From NCBI RefSeq assembly GCF_004919685.1, contig NZ_SMYZ01000066.1, forward strand, positions 1-64,000: a stretch of DNA of 64,000 bases, written 5' to 3'. The DNA comes from Mesorhizobium norvegicum (GTDB lineage: Bacteria > Pseudomonadota > Alphaproteobacteria > Rhizobiales > Rhizobiaceae). The translations under genes were made by a program, and so were the position numbers. The notes under the pieces are model-generated. The model did no database searches. It was given only the letters and a program-made list of their open reading frames with translations, and was not told the DNA's origin. Numbering within the stretch: the stretch's first letter is position 1; each line of letters opens with the position of its first letter. This document shows, one piece after another, positions 36,294-45,744 of the stretch.

Positions 36294-36665
36294 TCAGGCG
36301 AACTGGGGAAGGCCGGGAACGGAATTGAGGACCTCGTCCACGAGTTCGTCGCCGGCATGTTCCTTGGCGAAGGCGATCGTCTCGTTAGCAAGGCCGGCGA
36401 TATTTCCTAGGCTGAGACCCTCATTCATCAATTGCTGGCCGAAACCCACCACGCCGCCTCCGGCGAGGACGCTGCCGCCCTCTGCGTCCTCACCATCATG
36501 CTTCGCCACCAATTCCGAAGCTCCGGGAATGGCCTCGATCATGCGCGCAGCGGGACCGTCGGCTGCCTCGCGTTGCAGGAAACCCAGCATCATGCCAACG
36601 GCCTTGTCTGCGAGAGCCGGGTCGACGCCGACATCGGTGGCGATGCGCGATACGAATTCTTCCAA
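36294..36665 (-). CDS. Small DUF2267/DUF2780-like protein
   Basis: 123 residues: EEFVSRIATDVGVDPALADK at the N terminus, a Gly-rich middle (GGSVLAGGGVVGFG) and a helical C terminus. It resembles small rhizobial stress-associated proteins of the DUF2780/DUF2267 type; no enzymatic motif is present. It is a single gene with no clear operon partner and is intact although it sits next to IS630 debris. Confidence 0.6.
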   Translation of the reverse strand: MEEFVSRIATDVGVDPALADKAVGMMLGFLQREAADGPAARMIEAIPGASELVAKHDGEDAEGGSVLAGGGVVGFGQQLMNEGLSLGNIAGLANETIAFAKEHAGDELVDEVLNSVPGLPQFA

Positions 36666-36720
36666 GGCAGGGCACCTTTCGTTTTATTGAGGTCAGAATG
36701 ATTAGCTATGTTTGTCCCGC

Positions 36721-37941
36721 TCAAATGGTTGAGCGCAGCGCCAGTCTACGCCTCCGCAGACTTACGCAAAAACCTCTCAGGTATTGGTCCACCCTCTTGG
36801 CTACTTCCATGGACTTCACGTCTACAAGGCGCTGAAAAGGCACCGCAGCAATGATGGTGGTTACAAGTACAATGACGACAGTGCTACTAGCCGCAATGGC
36901 ATGCCCCCATTGGATATTCCAGAGATAGACAGAGCACCCGAGGGAACAAAGGAGAGGGAAATGAAGAAGGTAGACCGAGAACGACAATCGACCTAGGAGT
37001 GGGAAAAAGTATGACGAGAAGGCTCGCTGAAGCGATGGAAGCGCGAGAACGCTAGCGACAAGGAAGGTTGCACCGACGCAGTGCATTGCGTCCTTCAGGG
37101 GGTTAAAGTCGATTGGGGAGAGTTTGATGATCGGCTCATACAAGATGTCGTTTGAGAAGCCGCCAAGATAGATGGCAGCAAGAAAGATTGCGATCTTAGC
37201 TTTGTGAGGCCATTTCGCTGGAGAAACGCGAGTCAGGAGGACGCCGACCCCGAACGACAAGGCGAAGGGCAGGTAAGCTATATGGACCGCAAAAGAGAGA
37301 GCCGCGGCAAAAACTGTGACGAGGGCGAAGGTGAACCACCTCGCAGCGAAGGCGAACATGAAGGCTAAGTATGAACCGACGAGCTCGATGGACATCGTCC
37401 AGAGTGGTGAATTGAGTTGGTTCTTACCGAGAAATAAGGACTCATATAGGGCCTCCTTGGCGATGGTCGCGACCGTAATTGAGCTAGGGTAATACCAGGT
37501 CAGCCAGATCGAGCCCGTGAGTGGAGCAACTTCAAGATTTCTCATCAGCCCCATGGCAAAAATGGTACCGGCAAAAACGATTGAAGCCGCGATTGGAATG
37601 CCGAGGCGGGGTATCCGTCGGATTGCTCTGGATACAAGCACCGACGCATTTCCAGTGTCAGCAAAAGACTTGGTAAGGACGAAGCCGCTTAGAACGAAGA
37701 ATACACAAACCGCAAAGCTTCCGTTGATAAGCATGCTGAATGGGGGGAGAGTTAGAAGCTGAGCAGGCCATCCGATTTCTGGCCACGCTGCTTGCGCCAA
37801 CGGGTACATGGTTTTGAATATCCCTGGCTCGACAGCGAAGAGGGCGTGAGACAAGAGGACGCCAACTGCAGCCAGCCCCCTCAACCCCTCTAAAGCAATA
37901 AAACGTTCAGATCCGGCCTGCCCCGCCGCCATTCCGTTCAT
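36721..37941 (-). CDS. OafA-type acyltransferase-3 protein under nod box control
   Basis: 406 residues with about ten membrane helices. ERFIALEGLRGLAAVGVLLSH is the conserved acyltransferase-3 start (Arg and His), and FFVLSGFVLTKSF is the second family block. It is clearly distinct from the NolL-like protein at 11697. It lies 130 bp downstream of a strong nod box on the same strand, so it should be induced with the nod regulon and may O-acetylate Nod factor or a surface polysaccharide during infection. The acceptor is unknown; base composition is below the local average. Confidence 0.8.
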   Translation of the reverse strand: MNGMAAGQAGSERFIALEGLRGLAAVGVLLSHALFAVEPGIFKTMYPLAQAAWPEIGWPAQLLTLPPFSMLINGSFAVCVFFVLSGFVLTKSFADTGNASVLVSRAIRRIPRLGIPIAASIVFAGTIFAMGLMRNLEVAPLTGSIWLTWYYPSSITVATIAKEALYESLFLGKNQLNSPLWTMSIELVGSYLAFMFAFAARWFTFALVTVFAAALSFAVHIAYLPFALSFGVGVLLTRVSPAKWPHKAKIAIFLAAIYLGGFSNDILYEPIIKLSPIDFNPLKDAMHCVGATFLVASVLALPSLQRAFSSYFFPLLGRLSFSVYLLHFPLLCSLGCSVYLWNIQWGHAIAASSTVVIVLVTTIIAAVPFQRLVDVKSMEVAKRVDQYLRGFCVSLRRRRLALRSTI

Positions 37942-38070
37942 GGATACTCTGCCCCTTATGAATGCGCCGGTTTCGACTTGGTCTTCCTACAAAGTCCACG
38001 CTCGTGAACGTGAGCTGGAAAGCACGGGACATTGGCTTTCCTATACTGCGGTATGCAGCATCATGACGGA

Positions 38071-38115
38071 GGGGTAAACTTGATTGTTTGGATATAATGC
38101 ATCCATGGGATGGAT
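38071..38115 (-). promoter_or_regulatory. nod box (OafA-type acyltransferase)
   Basis: Minus strand: ATCCATCCCATGGATGC, spacer, TATCCAAACAATCAAGTTTA. All conserved blocks are present; it drives the acyltransferase at 36721-37941. No nodD relic lies on its right, unlike the boxes at 13479, 18336 and 27358. Confidence 0.95.
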
Positions 38116-38129
38116 ATGCGGGCCATGCC

Positions 38130-38265
38130 CACCGGCGACAGCTGGTCCTGGATCTGAAACTCGGCTTGATCGTCCGAGAGACAGTAGAGCGCCTGCAGAA
38201 CCACGATCTTCAACATCATCACCGTATCAAAGGGCGGCCGTCCGCCCTTGGCGCTATCGGAGGCG
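38130..38265 (-). pseudogene. IS5-family transposase N-terminal relic
   Basis: Minus strand: GGRPPFDTVMMLKIVVLQAL then YCLSDDQAEFQIQDQLS, the typical start region of IS5-group transposases. It is cut on both sides, on the left by the nod box region. Confidence 0.75.
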
Positions 38266-38614
38266 GCGAAGCCGGATGGCCGAGGCCGCCTGAGCCTGCC
38301 GAAGAAAAAGCGGGCTCGGTTCACGAGCACCCGGCACGCGCCGTCAGGCGCGCGGGCGTCATCAAGTGCCGGCAGACTGCCGCTTGCCGGATGCCTGGAC
38401 GCCATGCCTTGCGCTGCGGTTTTATCAGCTCGCAGGACTTAACGCCGGTGCCCCCGCGAGGCGTGCCTCTGTGCCAACCGCTTGCACCTGAAATCTGCAT
38501 AGCTGTTCGGCGCCTTCGACCGCATGCCGCCACTCGGCACGCCGCCTGGGCGAGCGAATTTTCGAGGTCTTGATTCCACTGGCGACGTGTTGGCGGAAAT
38601 TTCCCAACATGGGG

Positions 38615-39146
38615 TCACGGAGACGCGGGCAGCAAGGCCTGTATCGCAAGAGACTGGATGGGCAGCCATGACCGCCCGAGAGCGCAGCGACATGGCTTGG
38701 CACTGGCATCAGCTGATCATCGACCATGCGGACGACCTTGCTGCCATTCTCACCGCTGAGATGGGCAAGCCGCTTGCCGAAGCCGGCTCGGAAGTCTCTC
38801 ACGCTGCTTGCGATCTGCAATGGGACGCCCGAAGAGGCCAAAGCCATCTATAGCGAGACGATCTCCCTGCCCTAGACGGGCCAGCGCATGCTGGCGGTCA
38901 AGCAGCCGATCGGCGTTGTTGGCACCATCAGGCCGTGGAATTTTCTCGGCCTCGAGGGTTGCGCGCAAGAGCTCGCCGGCCCTGGCGGCCCGCTGCGCGG
39001 TCATCCTCAAACCTGCCGAACAGACGCCGCTTGTTGCAGGCGCAATGGTTGCACTCGGCGCGGAGGCCGGCTTTCCCGAAGGCGTCGGCAACCTGATCTG
39101 TGCCTGCAAAGGCGATGCCGTCGGCCGCACGCTGATTAGCCGATGA
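38615..39146 (+). pseudogene. gabD-like aldehyde dehydrogenase relic (copy 2)
   Basis: Same gene as at 32777: LTAEMGKPLAEAGSEVSHAA, PIGVVGTIRPWNF, AVILKPAEQTPLVAGAM and EGVGNLICACKGDAVGRT, spread over several frames with a stop near 38875. It keeps ~30 codons more than copy 1 before the shared junction at 39143. Confidence 0.8.
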
Positions 39147-39251
39147 ACTTGATCCACAGGCGCTTGAACCATGCGACGATTGCCTTGAGCCCCTTCGGCC
39201 GGGTGCCGCGCTTGAGAAGGCGGTCATAGGCGCGGCCGGCTTCGATCTGCT
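39143..39251. repeat. Junction repeat, copy 2
   Basis: Second copy of the ~110-bp stretch at 33268-33380, again joined directly to the gabD relic, which shows that the composite was duplicated after it formed. The short stretch at 38267-38360 upstream is also shared with 32277-32371. Confidence 0.75.
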
Positions 39252-39469
39252 TTTGATGAGGTGTAACGGATATGACTGGAATGGGTCTATCATCGGTCTT
39301 GGAGCAAGGGCGTCTCGCACAATTAGGCTGACCTGGGTCAGCTTGTTCGGCGTTTGGTGTTTCGCGGACGCTCTGCTGACGTCAGCTGGTTTTCGCGATC
39401 CTCGGTGGTCAATTGCTGCGGACCGACAACGGACTTGCGGCCACCTGCAATGGGCAACTTCATCTGCGG

Positions 39470-39652
39470 GGCACGTCGAACCTCTTCCGGCGTCGGACGA
39501 CGACGTGGCTTTCTTGTCTTCAGACCGGATTTGGCGTGCTCGTTGAATGCCTCACGCGCCAGATTGAGTTCTAGGAGATTCGCCAGAGCTTGATCTTCAG
39601 AGATATCTGTAGGCCACCCGTAGGCTCCGGCAACGGCGGCATCCAGGTCCGA
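39470..39652 (-). pseudogene. DNA methyltransferase C-terminal relic
   Basis: Minus strand: HSDLDAAVAGAYGWPTDISE then DQALANLLELNLAREAFN. This is the conserved tail of large class-I DNA methyltransferases of restriction or BREX-like systems (LDAAVAxAYGWP). The catalytic part is gone. It overlaps the start of the thermonuclease frame on the other strand, marking the joint. Confidence 0.65.
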
Positions 39653-40249
39653 GTGAGCGTCGATGGCGACACCATCGAAATCCATGGTCAGCGTATCCAT
39701 TTCAACGGCATCGACGCGCCGGAGAGCAAGCAGTACTGCAGCGACGCCAAGGGATTCGACTATCCATGCGGACGCCGTTCAGCCGAGGCTCTGGACATCT
39801 TTCTAGCGGCCTCCAAGCCGGTGCACTGCACCTTCTTAACTTGGGACCGATATCACCGGTTTGTCGGTGATCGCCAGCGCGCGGATGGCGTCAGCGTGGC
39901 CGGGTGGATGGTCGAGCACGGTCAGGCTCTGGATTGGCCCCGCTACAGCCACGGAGCATTTTCAGCGCAACAGGCGAAGGCGGAAGCCGGGAAGCTCGGT
40001 CTTTGGGTCGGAGCGTTTCAGGCGCCATGGGAATGGCGGGCAGCGCACGCTGACGATGCGAGGCCGTCGAGCCAGCCGCTCGGCATCATCAACCGCCGAC
40101 AGGTAGCGCAAAGCTTTTCGTGCCAGCCGCGCCGGACATGCTCGCAAATCAGCTCTTGCGACGAAGCCCAATAGTATCTCAGCAACTGCCCATGGGGCGG
40201 CAAGCTGGATCGCGATGGCGACGGAATTGCTTGCGAGACACTCTGTTGA
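39623..40249 (+). pseudogene. Thermonuclease with Excalibur tail, interrupted by an in-frame stop
   Basis: The SNase domain begins VRVSVDGDTIEIHGQRIHFN and continues GIDAPESKQYC, WDRYHRFVGD and ARYSHG-like catalytic segments; Asp, Arg and Glu of the active site are plausible. A TAG stop at 40172-40174 interrupts the C-terminal Excalibur calcium-binding motif, which would otherwise run on as SCDEAQ-stop-YLSNCPWGGKLD and then RDGDGIACETLC before TGA at 40247. The usual signal peptide is missing because the N terminus is fused to methyltransferase debris. The catalytic domain could still be made (open frame to 40174), but export is doubtful. Confidence 0.75.
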
Positions 40250-40347
40250 TGGCGCTGGATAAGAAGCGGCCACAGATGCAAACGCCGTAAAGGCGGAGGG
40301 ATGAGAGAGATGGTGTTCTTTGCAACAATCGGACTCTTTTCATCGCT

Positions 40348-40614
40348 GTGAGCATCCCCATTGCCGCCATGTACGCCTGCGGACAGTTTGTCGGACAGAA
40401 ACCGCCACACGCGCTGTTTAAGATGGCCGTGATGTTGGCGGTGGGGTTAGGCCTGTTCTCAGCCGTGGTAGGCGCAATGCTCTACGCGCGCGCCGGCGGC
40501 ATGACTGTTTTCCGAGTGGGTGATGCTGGCGTGGGTTGCCGGATCTGCCGTTACCGGCCAGGTCGCCTTGCTGGAATTGCTTGGCCGCAAGCCTCTTTCG
40601 TCGCCCGCAACTGA
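40348..40614 (+). CDS. Small membrane protein, unknown
   Basis: 88 residues from a GTG. A hydrophobic stretch (MAVMLAVGLGLFSAVVGAML) suggests one or two membrane helices. The last third is Cys/Arg-rich and may be read-through of a frameshift. It is not recognised and could be a relic. Confidence 0.4.
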   Translation: MSIPIAAMYACGQFVGQKPPHALFKMAVMLAVGLGLFSAVVGAMLYARAGGMTVFRVGDAGVGCRICRYRPGRLAGIAWPQASFVARN

Positions 40615-40638
40615 CTGACAGTTTCAATCCGCTGACTC

Positions 40639-41289
40639 CTACTTGCCGTGGGTCGTGATCGGTGAGGCCTCATGCCGTTGACCCATCGCCACAGCACGCC
40701 AGTGCATCGCGAGCGCAATAAAGCCCGCGAGGGTTAGCGCGCCAAAGATTGTTGGCTCAAGGCCCGGCAGCACCGTGGCGCTGCCGATACACGGCTTGTC
40801 GAGCCCCTTGTCAAATTCAGTGCAGATACGAGCGGGATCGTTCAGCGTCCGGAGCTCCGACCAATCCCAAAGGCTGGCGCCTGGGTCCTTCTTGCCGTCG
40901 TTCAGCATTACCGTCGCGGAGAGAAACGTACACCAGAAATAGACCAGCGCGATCGCGGGCAGCACGGAGAAAACCACAATCATCGCGCCTTGATAGACGC
41001 GGCCTTCTCGCGAGCCCGTCTCGATCGCGTCGAAGCCGACAACCGGTATCCGCGCATGCCAGTGCGAGCCGCCGCGTAGGGCATAGACGCGTCCAACAAG
41101 TGAGGTTAGTGCGAGCAAAATCGAACATATCGGGATTGCGATCATTACTGCAGGCACCCTCGCCTTCATGACCAGCTTTGCACCGAAAATCTCTTCCCCG
41201 CCTTGCGCTACCACCCAAGAATTCAGGGTGTAGTAGAGAAGCAGCGCACTGACCACAAACCAAACCTTGCTAAGTTGCGATTGCGTCAT
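40639..41289 (-). CDS. Membrane protein, unknown
   Basis: 216 residues from the ATG at 41289, which has AAGAGGTG upstream; the frame runs on to 41355 without a better start. Four hydrophobic segments (near residues 10-25, 45-65, 100-130 and 185-205) flank a hydrophilic loop with two Cys (ICTEF...KPCIGS). No family recognised. It shares strand with the DUF4403 gene upstream, 108 bp apart, so they could be co-transcribed. Confidence 0.55.
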   Translation of the reverse strand: MTQSQLSKVWFVVSALLLYYTLNSWVVAQGGEEIFGAKLVMKARVPAVMIAIPICSILLALTSLVGRVYALRGGSHWHARIPVVGFDAIETGSREGRVYQGAMIVVFSVLPAIALVYFWCTFLSATVMLNDGKKDPGASLWDWSELRTLNDPARICTEFDKGLDKPCIGSATVLPGLEPTIFGALTLAGFIALAMHWRAVAMGQRHEASPITTHGK

Positions 41290-41397
41290 TTGCACCTCTT
41301 TTTCGTTTGGTGGGCCGTCCCTGGCCTTGGTCAGCGACAGCCTATTTGCACCCATGCATCGTCAACTCGTGAGATTGCAACTCATTCGGCATACGGG

Positions 41398-43065
41398 CTA
41401 TTGACCTACTAAATCAGCTGATAGCGCCATATCGAAATTCATTTTGAGGCGCGCACTGGCAATCAGATTTTTTGGCCCGACAGTGATATCGAGAAGTTCG
41501 ATCGACGGCGTGTCAGCGGAAATCTTCAACCCCGGAACGTTGGTATTGTGAACGGCCTTCAAGATCTCATCGGACGCGTCGTTGATCTGCTTGTTGAGAT
41601 CGACTTTCGAATGAGCCTCTAAATCTGCCAGGATCTGGGTTTCGAACAGGGATTGTGCAGCCTTCCAGAAGGCGTTGTCCAGGACGGTCGCGAAATGCAA
41701 TTGATTGATCGAGATCGCTGTGCCAGTTTTCTCGACGCGGGGTAGGCCTGAGAGGTAAACCCAGCCGGTCGTATTCAGGAACTCGCCCGGCAGCTTTGCC
41801 TGTACCTTCAAGCCCACCACGACAGAGCCGGCGCTGGGATAGAGGTCAACATCCTCGACCTTCACATCGACGGCGCCGGCCGGTGTCTGCTGCTGAAAAT
41901 CGCGACCCTTAAGGTTCTTTGACAGCTCGTCGAATAGCAATCCGTAGGGAGCAGCTGCTTGCACGGTGATGTCGGCTTGACTTCGATCGGCTGATGTTTT
42001 GCCCAATGGCGGCAGAGACAAGGACTGTGTGGCAACTGGCTCTGCGGCAAGACTGGTCTTTGCTGCGACACGCACGGTCATCTTCATGCCTTGCGCTTCA
42101 CCGACCAGGCCCGAAAAGCTCGCCGCTGTGGGGACGATGTTGAGATAGACGGGCGTGCTATCCGGGCGGTCGATCTTGATCGCAATGGCGTGCCATTGGG
42201 CCTCAACCTTTGACCGAAGCGCACCACAAGGCAGAGCTTTGGCGATGGCATCCTGTATCTTGGCGCGGTGGTCATTGATCTGGCCGTTCAACACGTCAGC
42301 CAGTCCAAGATTGATTGGCCCTGCGCAGACCTCTGGGTGGCCTAGGCTCCCAAAATCAAAGCCGAGACAGTTTTTGCCCACGACTTCCACCGAAGCACTG
42401 CTCACCCATCTGCCGGTCGGGGTTCCCGTGAGCACGGGGCACCACTTATCGTTCACGTCGAGCTGCAGATCGACGCCGGGGACCAGCCGAGCCTCGAAGT
42501 TCTTTCCGGAAAGCGAAAGCAGTTTGGCAAGGTCGCCGCCTACGCCGGCCTGACCGCTGACAAACAGCGGCTGTTCGACGTGAACGCCATTGCCCGCCTG
42601 GGCCACGACAAGAGGGCCATCCGTTTTGATGTCAGCGTGCCAATGATATTCGGCGCATTGGTTCGTAGTGCCAAGGCTCGGAGCGGTAATATCTGGTACT
42701 TCAGCGCAAACACGGACACCGATCCAACGGCACTCAGTATGATGTCCCACGTGTCCGGGATTAATATGAGGAATACCGACACATCCGATTTGACCATCTC
42801 CTTGCACCGGAACGGATTGCGGTATCTTCGATTGCGCTGCTTGCACTAGCGTCTCGTACGGGATTTGCGCCACCAGCGTGAGAACGCTGTCCGACACGGG
42901 TGCCGGTGGCACATCGGCAGTGCCACCATGGGGTGGCGCCTGGAAGAGATTTTTTTCGCAGCCCGAAACGCCAACCAAAATGAGAAGGACCGGAGCGAAC
43001 CGACGAGCGGCGGCGGCAAAGTGAGCGACACGCAACTTCGTGTCCGGTCTGGTACGCGCTGTCAT
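41398..43065 (-). CDS. DUF4403 family lipoprotein
   Basis: 555 residues from the ATG at 43065, with GGGGGAGAG upstream. The signal peptide ends in a lipobox (LILVGVSGC), so it should be a lipoprotein. The body has the repeated beta-rich pattern of DUF4403: IPYETLVQAAQSKIPQSVPV near the N terminus and a long region with paired strands. The fold resembles lipid-binding TULIP proteins, by family knowledge. It is divergent from the protease-nuclease gene, sharing a 420-bp AT-rich intergenic region. Confidence 0.75.
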   Translation of the reverse strand: MTARTRPDTKLRVAHFAAAARRFAPVLLILVGVSGCEKNLFQAPPHGGTADVPPAPVSDSVLTLVAQIPYETLVQAAQSKIPQSVPVQGDGQIGCVGIPHINPGHVGHHTECRWIGVRVCAEVPDITAPSLGTTNQCAEYHWHADIKTDGPLVVAQAGNGVHVEQPLFVSGQAGVGGDLAKLLSLSGKNFEARLVPGVDLQLDVNDKWCPVLTGTPTGRWVSSASVEVVGKNCLGFDFGSLGHPEVCAGPINLGLADVLNGQINDHRAKIQDAIAKALPCGALRSKVEAQWHAIAIKIDRPDSTPVYLNIVPTAASFSGLVGEAQGMKMTVRVAAKTSLAAEPVATQSLSLPPLGKTSADRSQADITVQAAAPYGLLFDELSKNLKGRDFQQQTPAGAVDVKVEDVDLYPSAGSVVVGLKVQAKLPGEFLNTTGWVYLSGLPRVEKTGTAISINQLHFATVLDNAFWKAAQSLFETQILADLEAHSKVDLNKQINDASDEILKAVHNTNVPGLKISADTPSIELLDITVGPKNLIASARLKMNFDMALSADLVGQ

Positions 43066-43489
43066 GGACGTCTCTCCCCCAAGAATGCTCTGCACCCGTT
43101 GAAGCGGCGGCACTGAAAGTCACCGCTTTGTGATCTCTACGTGATCGAATGACCTTCAGGTCCCCCCTATGCGCAGGCAGGCACCGAAGCTCCTGCCGCC
43201 AAAGACAACCGAACAAGCGATCCCGCCATAGAACTATATTCTTCATTGACCGCACATTACTCTTTGTTGCATAGTGACGTAAGAGGAGGTTTGAATTTTT
43301 TTAGAAATTTATAGAGGAAGAGCGAGTTAATAACGACCAGCGTTTGCAAATCTGTTAGCCGCTTAAATATTAAACCGTTTGAACTATTCGCCCGTTGAAG
43401 GTTAATTGTTTAACGTAAAATCTCTCAATCGCTATCATTAAATAGAGTCCGCTAGACTTTCCCTATTTCCTTGGAGGAAGGAATCTCCC
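43066..43489. other. AT-rich divergent promoter region
   Basis: About 420 bp, markedly richer in A and T than the surroundings from 43250 on. GGAGGAAGGAA just before 43490 is an excellent ribosome site. Promoters for both the DUF4403 gene and the protease-nuclease gene must lie here, but I cannot assign specific boxes. Confidence 0.5.
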
Positions 43490-45574
43490 ATGGTTGCGAC
43501 TAATTTGTTCGACGAGCGCCGCCGCGCGGTAATGATTGCGGCCGCAAAACGATGGAAAGCGCAACCCCCGACGCCCGCGACGACGCAAGTGACGCCTTCG
43601 GAACAGGCGCGCTACGACGCTCGCCGTTCGAGCTTTGATCAGGCGAGTGAACTGAAGGCACAAGGCCGTCTTCCGGTGTTCGTCGAGCGGAAGATGGGGC
43701 CTACCCTTGACTGGTACACCTTGCCGCCAGACGATGCTGCCCGAGCCGCTGGCCGGCCGGTCGCCCGCATCGTGGCCAACGTCGATCCGAAGGTCGACCC
43801 GGTCGGGTTTGCGACCGGGTTCATGGTTTCACCTGACGTTCTTCTGACAAACTGGCATGTGTTTCCGGATCCCGGCTCGGTACGAGGAACCGGCGCAAAT
43901 TTTCTTCATGACGAGACGGCATCAGGTGTCGCCCGCGGCATCATTTTCGAGTTTGATCCGGACGCCCTTTTCTTCTCGGCGGAGGATCTCGATTTCGCGC
44001 TCGTCGCGGTGAAGCCGAAGGCAATCACCGGCGAGCTTCTCTCCTCTGTCAACTTCCTGGCGATCAATGGATCGCGGTCAAAGATCCTGCCCGGAATGCC
44101 TATCCGGATGATCGAATATCCTGATGGCGGGCCAAAACGCTATGCGATGGAGAATTGCCGGCTGCTCGAGCTGCGGGAGGACGGTTTCCTCCGGTACGAG
44201 ACCGACACCGAGGAAGGATCGTCGGGCTCGGCCTGCTATTCGGAAATGTGGGAGGTCGTCGGTTTGCACCACGCCTCCATTCCAAAAATGCGTGGCAATA
44301 CTATTCTCAATAAGGACGGTTCGGCATGGTCACCTGGCCAGCCGGATGACGGGATAGACTGGATCGCGAATGAGGGTGTGCGCATAAGTGCGTTGGTAAA
44401 GGCCTTCGGCGGGCTTGTACCGACCACGCCCGCCTCCAAGCATCTTTTGGACGAATTGCTGGCCAACACGACCGATCCTACCGATGAGGTCGCGAAGCTA
44501 GCGACGCCTCGCGCGCCAGAAGCCCTTAGTCCTGTGTTACCTGATCCCTCCAAAATTTTCGCAAACATGAAAGGAAACGTGATGGGCGGCGTTACCATGA
44601 ATTTTTCCGGACCAGTGACGATTTTCGTTGGTAGCGGTGTGCCGGCATCACAGCTTCCACAGGCGACGGCCGCGGTCGCGGCAGACGAGGCGCTCGAGAA
44701 AGCACTGCGCTTCGACCCCAATTACGACGATCGAGAAGGCTACAACCCTGACTTTCTCGAAAACGATATCACCGTGCCGCTGCCTCGCATTTCGCAGGAG
44801 CGGGACCAGGAGATGTATAAGGAGAATGGCCAGATCGTCGTGCTCAAGTACCATCACTTCAGCCTGGCGATGAACGCTTCCCGGCGCATGCAGATGTGGT
44901 CGGCGGTGAATGTCGATTACGATGCATCGAAAAGGACCTCCAGCGGCCGCGCCTTCTTCGGTCAAGATCGTTGGGTGTTTGACCCGCGAATTCCCCAGAA
45001 ATACCAGTTGGGCGATCCCGATATCTACGCGCCCGCCAAACAGATCGACCGGGGTCATATCGTGCGTAGGGAAGACAATGCCTGGGGTGATACGCCGACG
45101 GAAATCGAGTTTGCCAATTCCGACACGTTTCACTTCTCAAATTGCACGCCGCAGCACGCGGCCTTCAACCGCTCCCAACCGGGAAAGCAATGGCCGGGAG
45201 TTCAAGGCTTGTGGGGCGGTTTCGAAAACCACATTCAACGCGACTTGCAATCAGGTGACACGCGCGCCTGCATCATAGCGGGTCCGATCTTGAACCCGAA
45301 CGATCCATCCGAAGATTTCGGGACCGGCCCGGTGCAGTATCCTCTTGTCTTTTGGAAAGTGGTTGCGGTCTCGACGCGCGATACTAATGGGCGCCGGTCG
45401 CTACGCACCTACGGCTTCAGGCTTTCCCAAAAGGATGTCGTCGACCGGTTCGGAGTGGAATTCGCGCCCGGCGAGTATGCACGCTATCAAGTCGCCCTGT
45501 CAGCCATAAGCGATGAGGCCGGCGTTATTTTTGACGATGTTCTCTTGCGCGCCGATACCCACGCCGACGCGTAA
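43490..45574 (+). CDS. Trypsin/V8-like serine protease fused to DNA/RNA non-specific endonuclease
   Basis: 694 residues. The N-terminal half is a V8-type protease: VLLTNWHVFP (His123), EDLDFALVAV (Asp168) and EEGSSGSACY (Ser245). After a ~150-residue linker with VTMNFSGPVTIFVGSG comes a NUC1 (beta-beta-alpha metal) nuclease: the motif DRGHIVRRED at about residue 520 supplies the catalytic His, and FHFSNCTPQHAAFNRSQPGK the metal Asn. No signal peptide, so it is probably cytosolic. The pairing suggests a nuclease that is activated or released by proteolysis, as in conflict systems; that is inference. Confidence 0.85.
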   Translation: MVATNLFDERRRAVMIAAAKRWKAQPPTPATTQVTPSEQARYDARRSSFDQASELKAQGRLPVFVERKMGPTLDWYTLPPDDAARAAGRPVARIVANVDPKVDPVGFATGFMVSPDVLLTNWHVFPDPGSVRGTGANFLHDETASGVARGIIFEFDPDALFFSAEDLDFALVAVKPKAITGELLSSVNFLAINGSRSKILPGMPIRMIEYPDGGPKRYAMENCRLLELREDGFLRYETDTEEGSSGSACYSEMWEVVGLHHASIPKMRGNTILNKDGSAWSPGQPDDGIDWIANEGVRISALVKAFGGLVPTTPASKHLLDELLANTTDPTDEVAKLATPRAPEALSPVLPDPSKIFANMKGNVMGGVTMNFSGPVTIFVGSGVPASQLPQATAAVAADEALEKALRFDPNYDDREGYNPDFLENDITVPLPRISQERDQEMYKENGQIVVLKYHHFSLAMNASRRMQMWSAVNVDYDASKRTSSGRAFFGQDRWVFDPRIPQKYQLGDPDIYAPAKQIDRGHIVRREDNAWGDTPTEIEFANSDTFHFSNCTPQHAAFNRSQPGKQWPGVQGLWGGFENHIQRDLQSGDTRACIIAGPILNPNDPSEDFGTGPVQYPLVFWKVVAVSTRDTNGRRSLRTYGFRLSQKDVVDRFGVEFAPGEYARYQVALSAISDEAGVIFDDVLLRADTHADA

Positions 45575-45645
45575 CGTGACACTCGGCCTGGCAGCGACGG
45601 CCAGCCGTCGCATGCTGTAGACGCTTCGGTCCAGAAGGCCGCCGC

Positions 45646-45744
45646 TCACGCGGCGGCTGCTTCGGAGGCGCTGAAGCGCAACAGATAGTCTACGGCGCGT
45701 TGCGCGTGCGCGGCGGCGGCGAAGATCGCTCGTTTATCGACCTT
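45646..45744 (-). pseudogene. ArdC 3' relic
   Basis: Minus strand: KVDKRAIFAAAAHAQRAVDY, matching the C-terminal end of ArdC-type proteins (compare the intact copies: REDNRAIFRAASLASKAADF). Only ~32 codons remain; it ends where the TIR relic begins. Confidence 0.65.
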
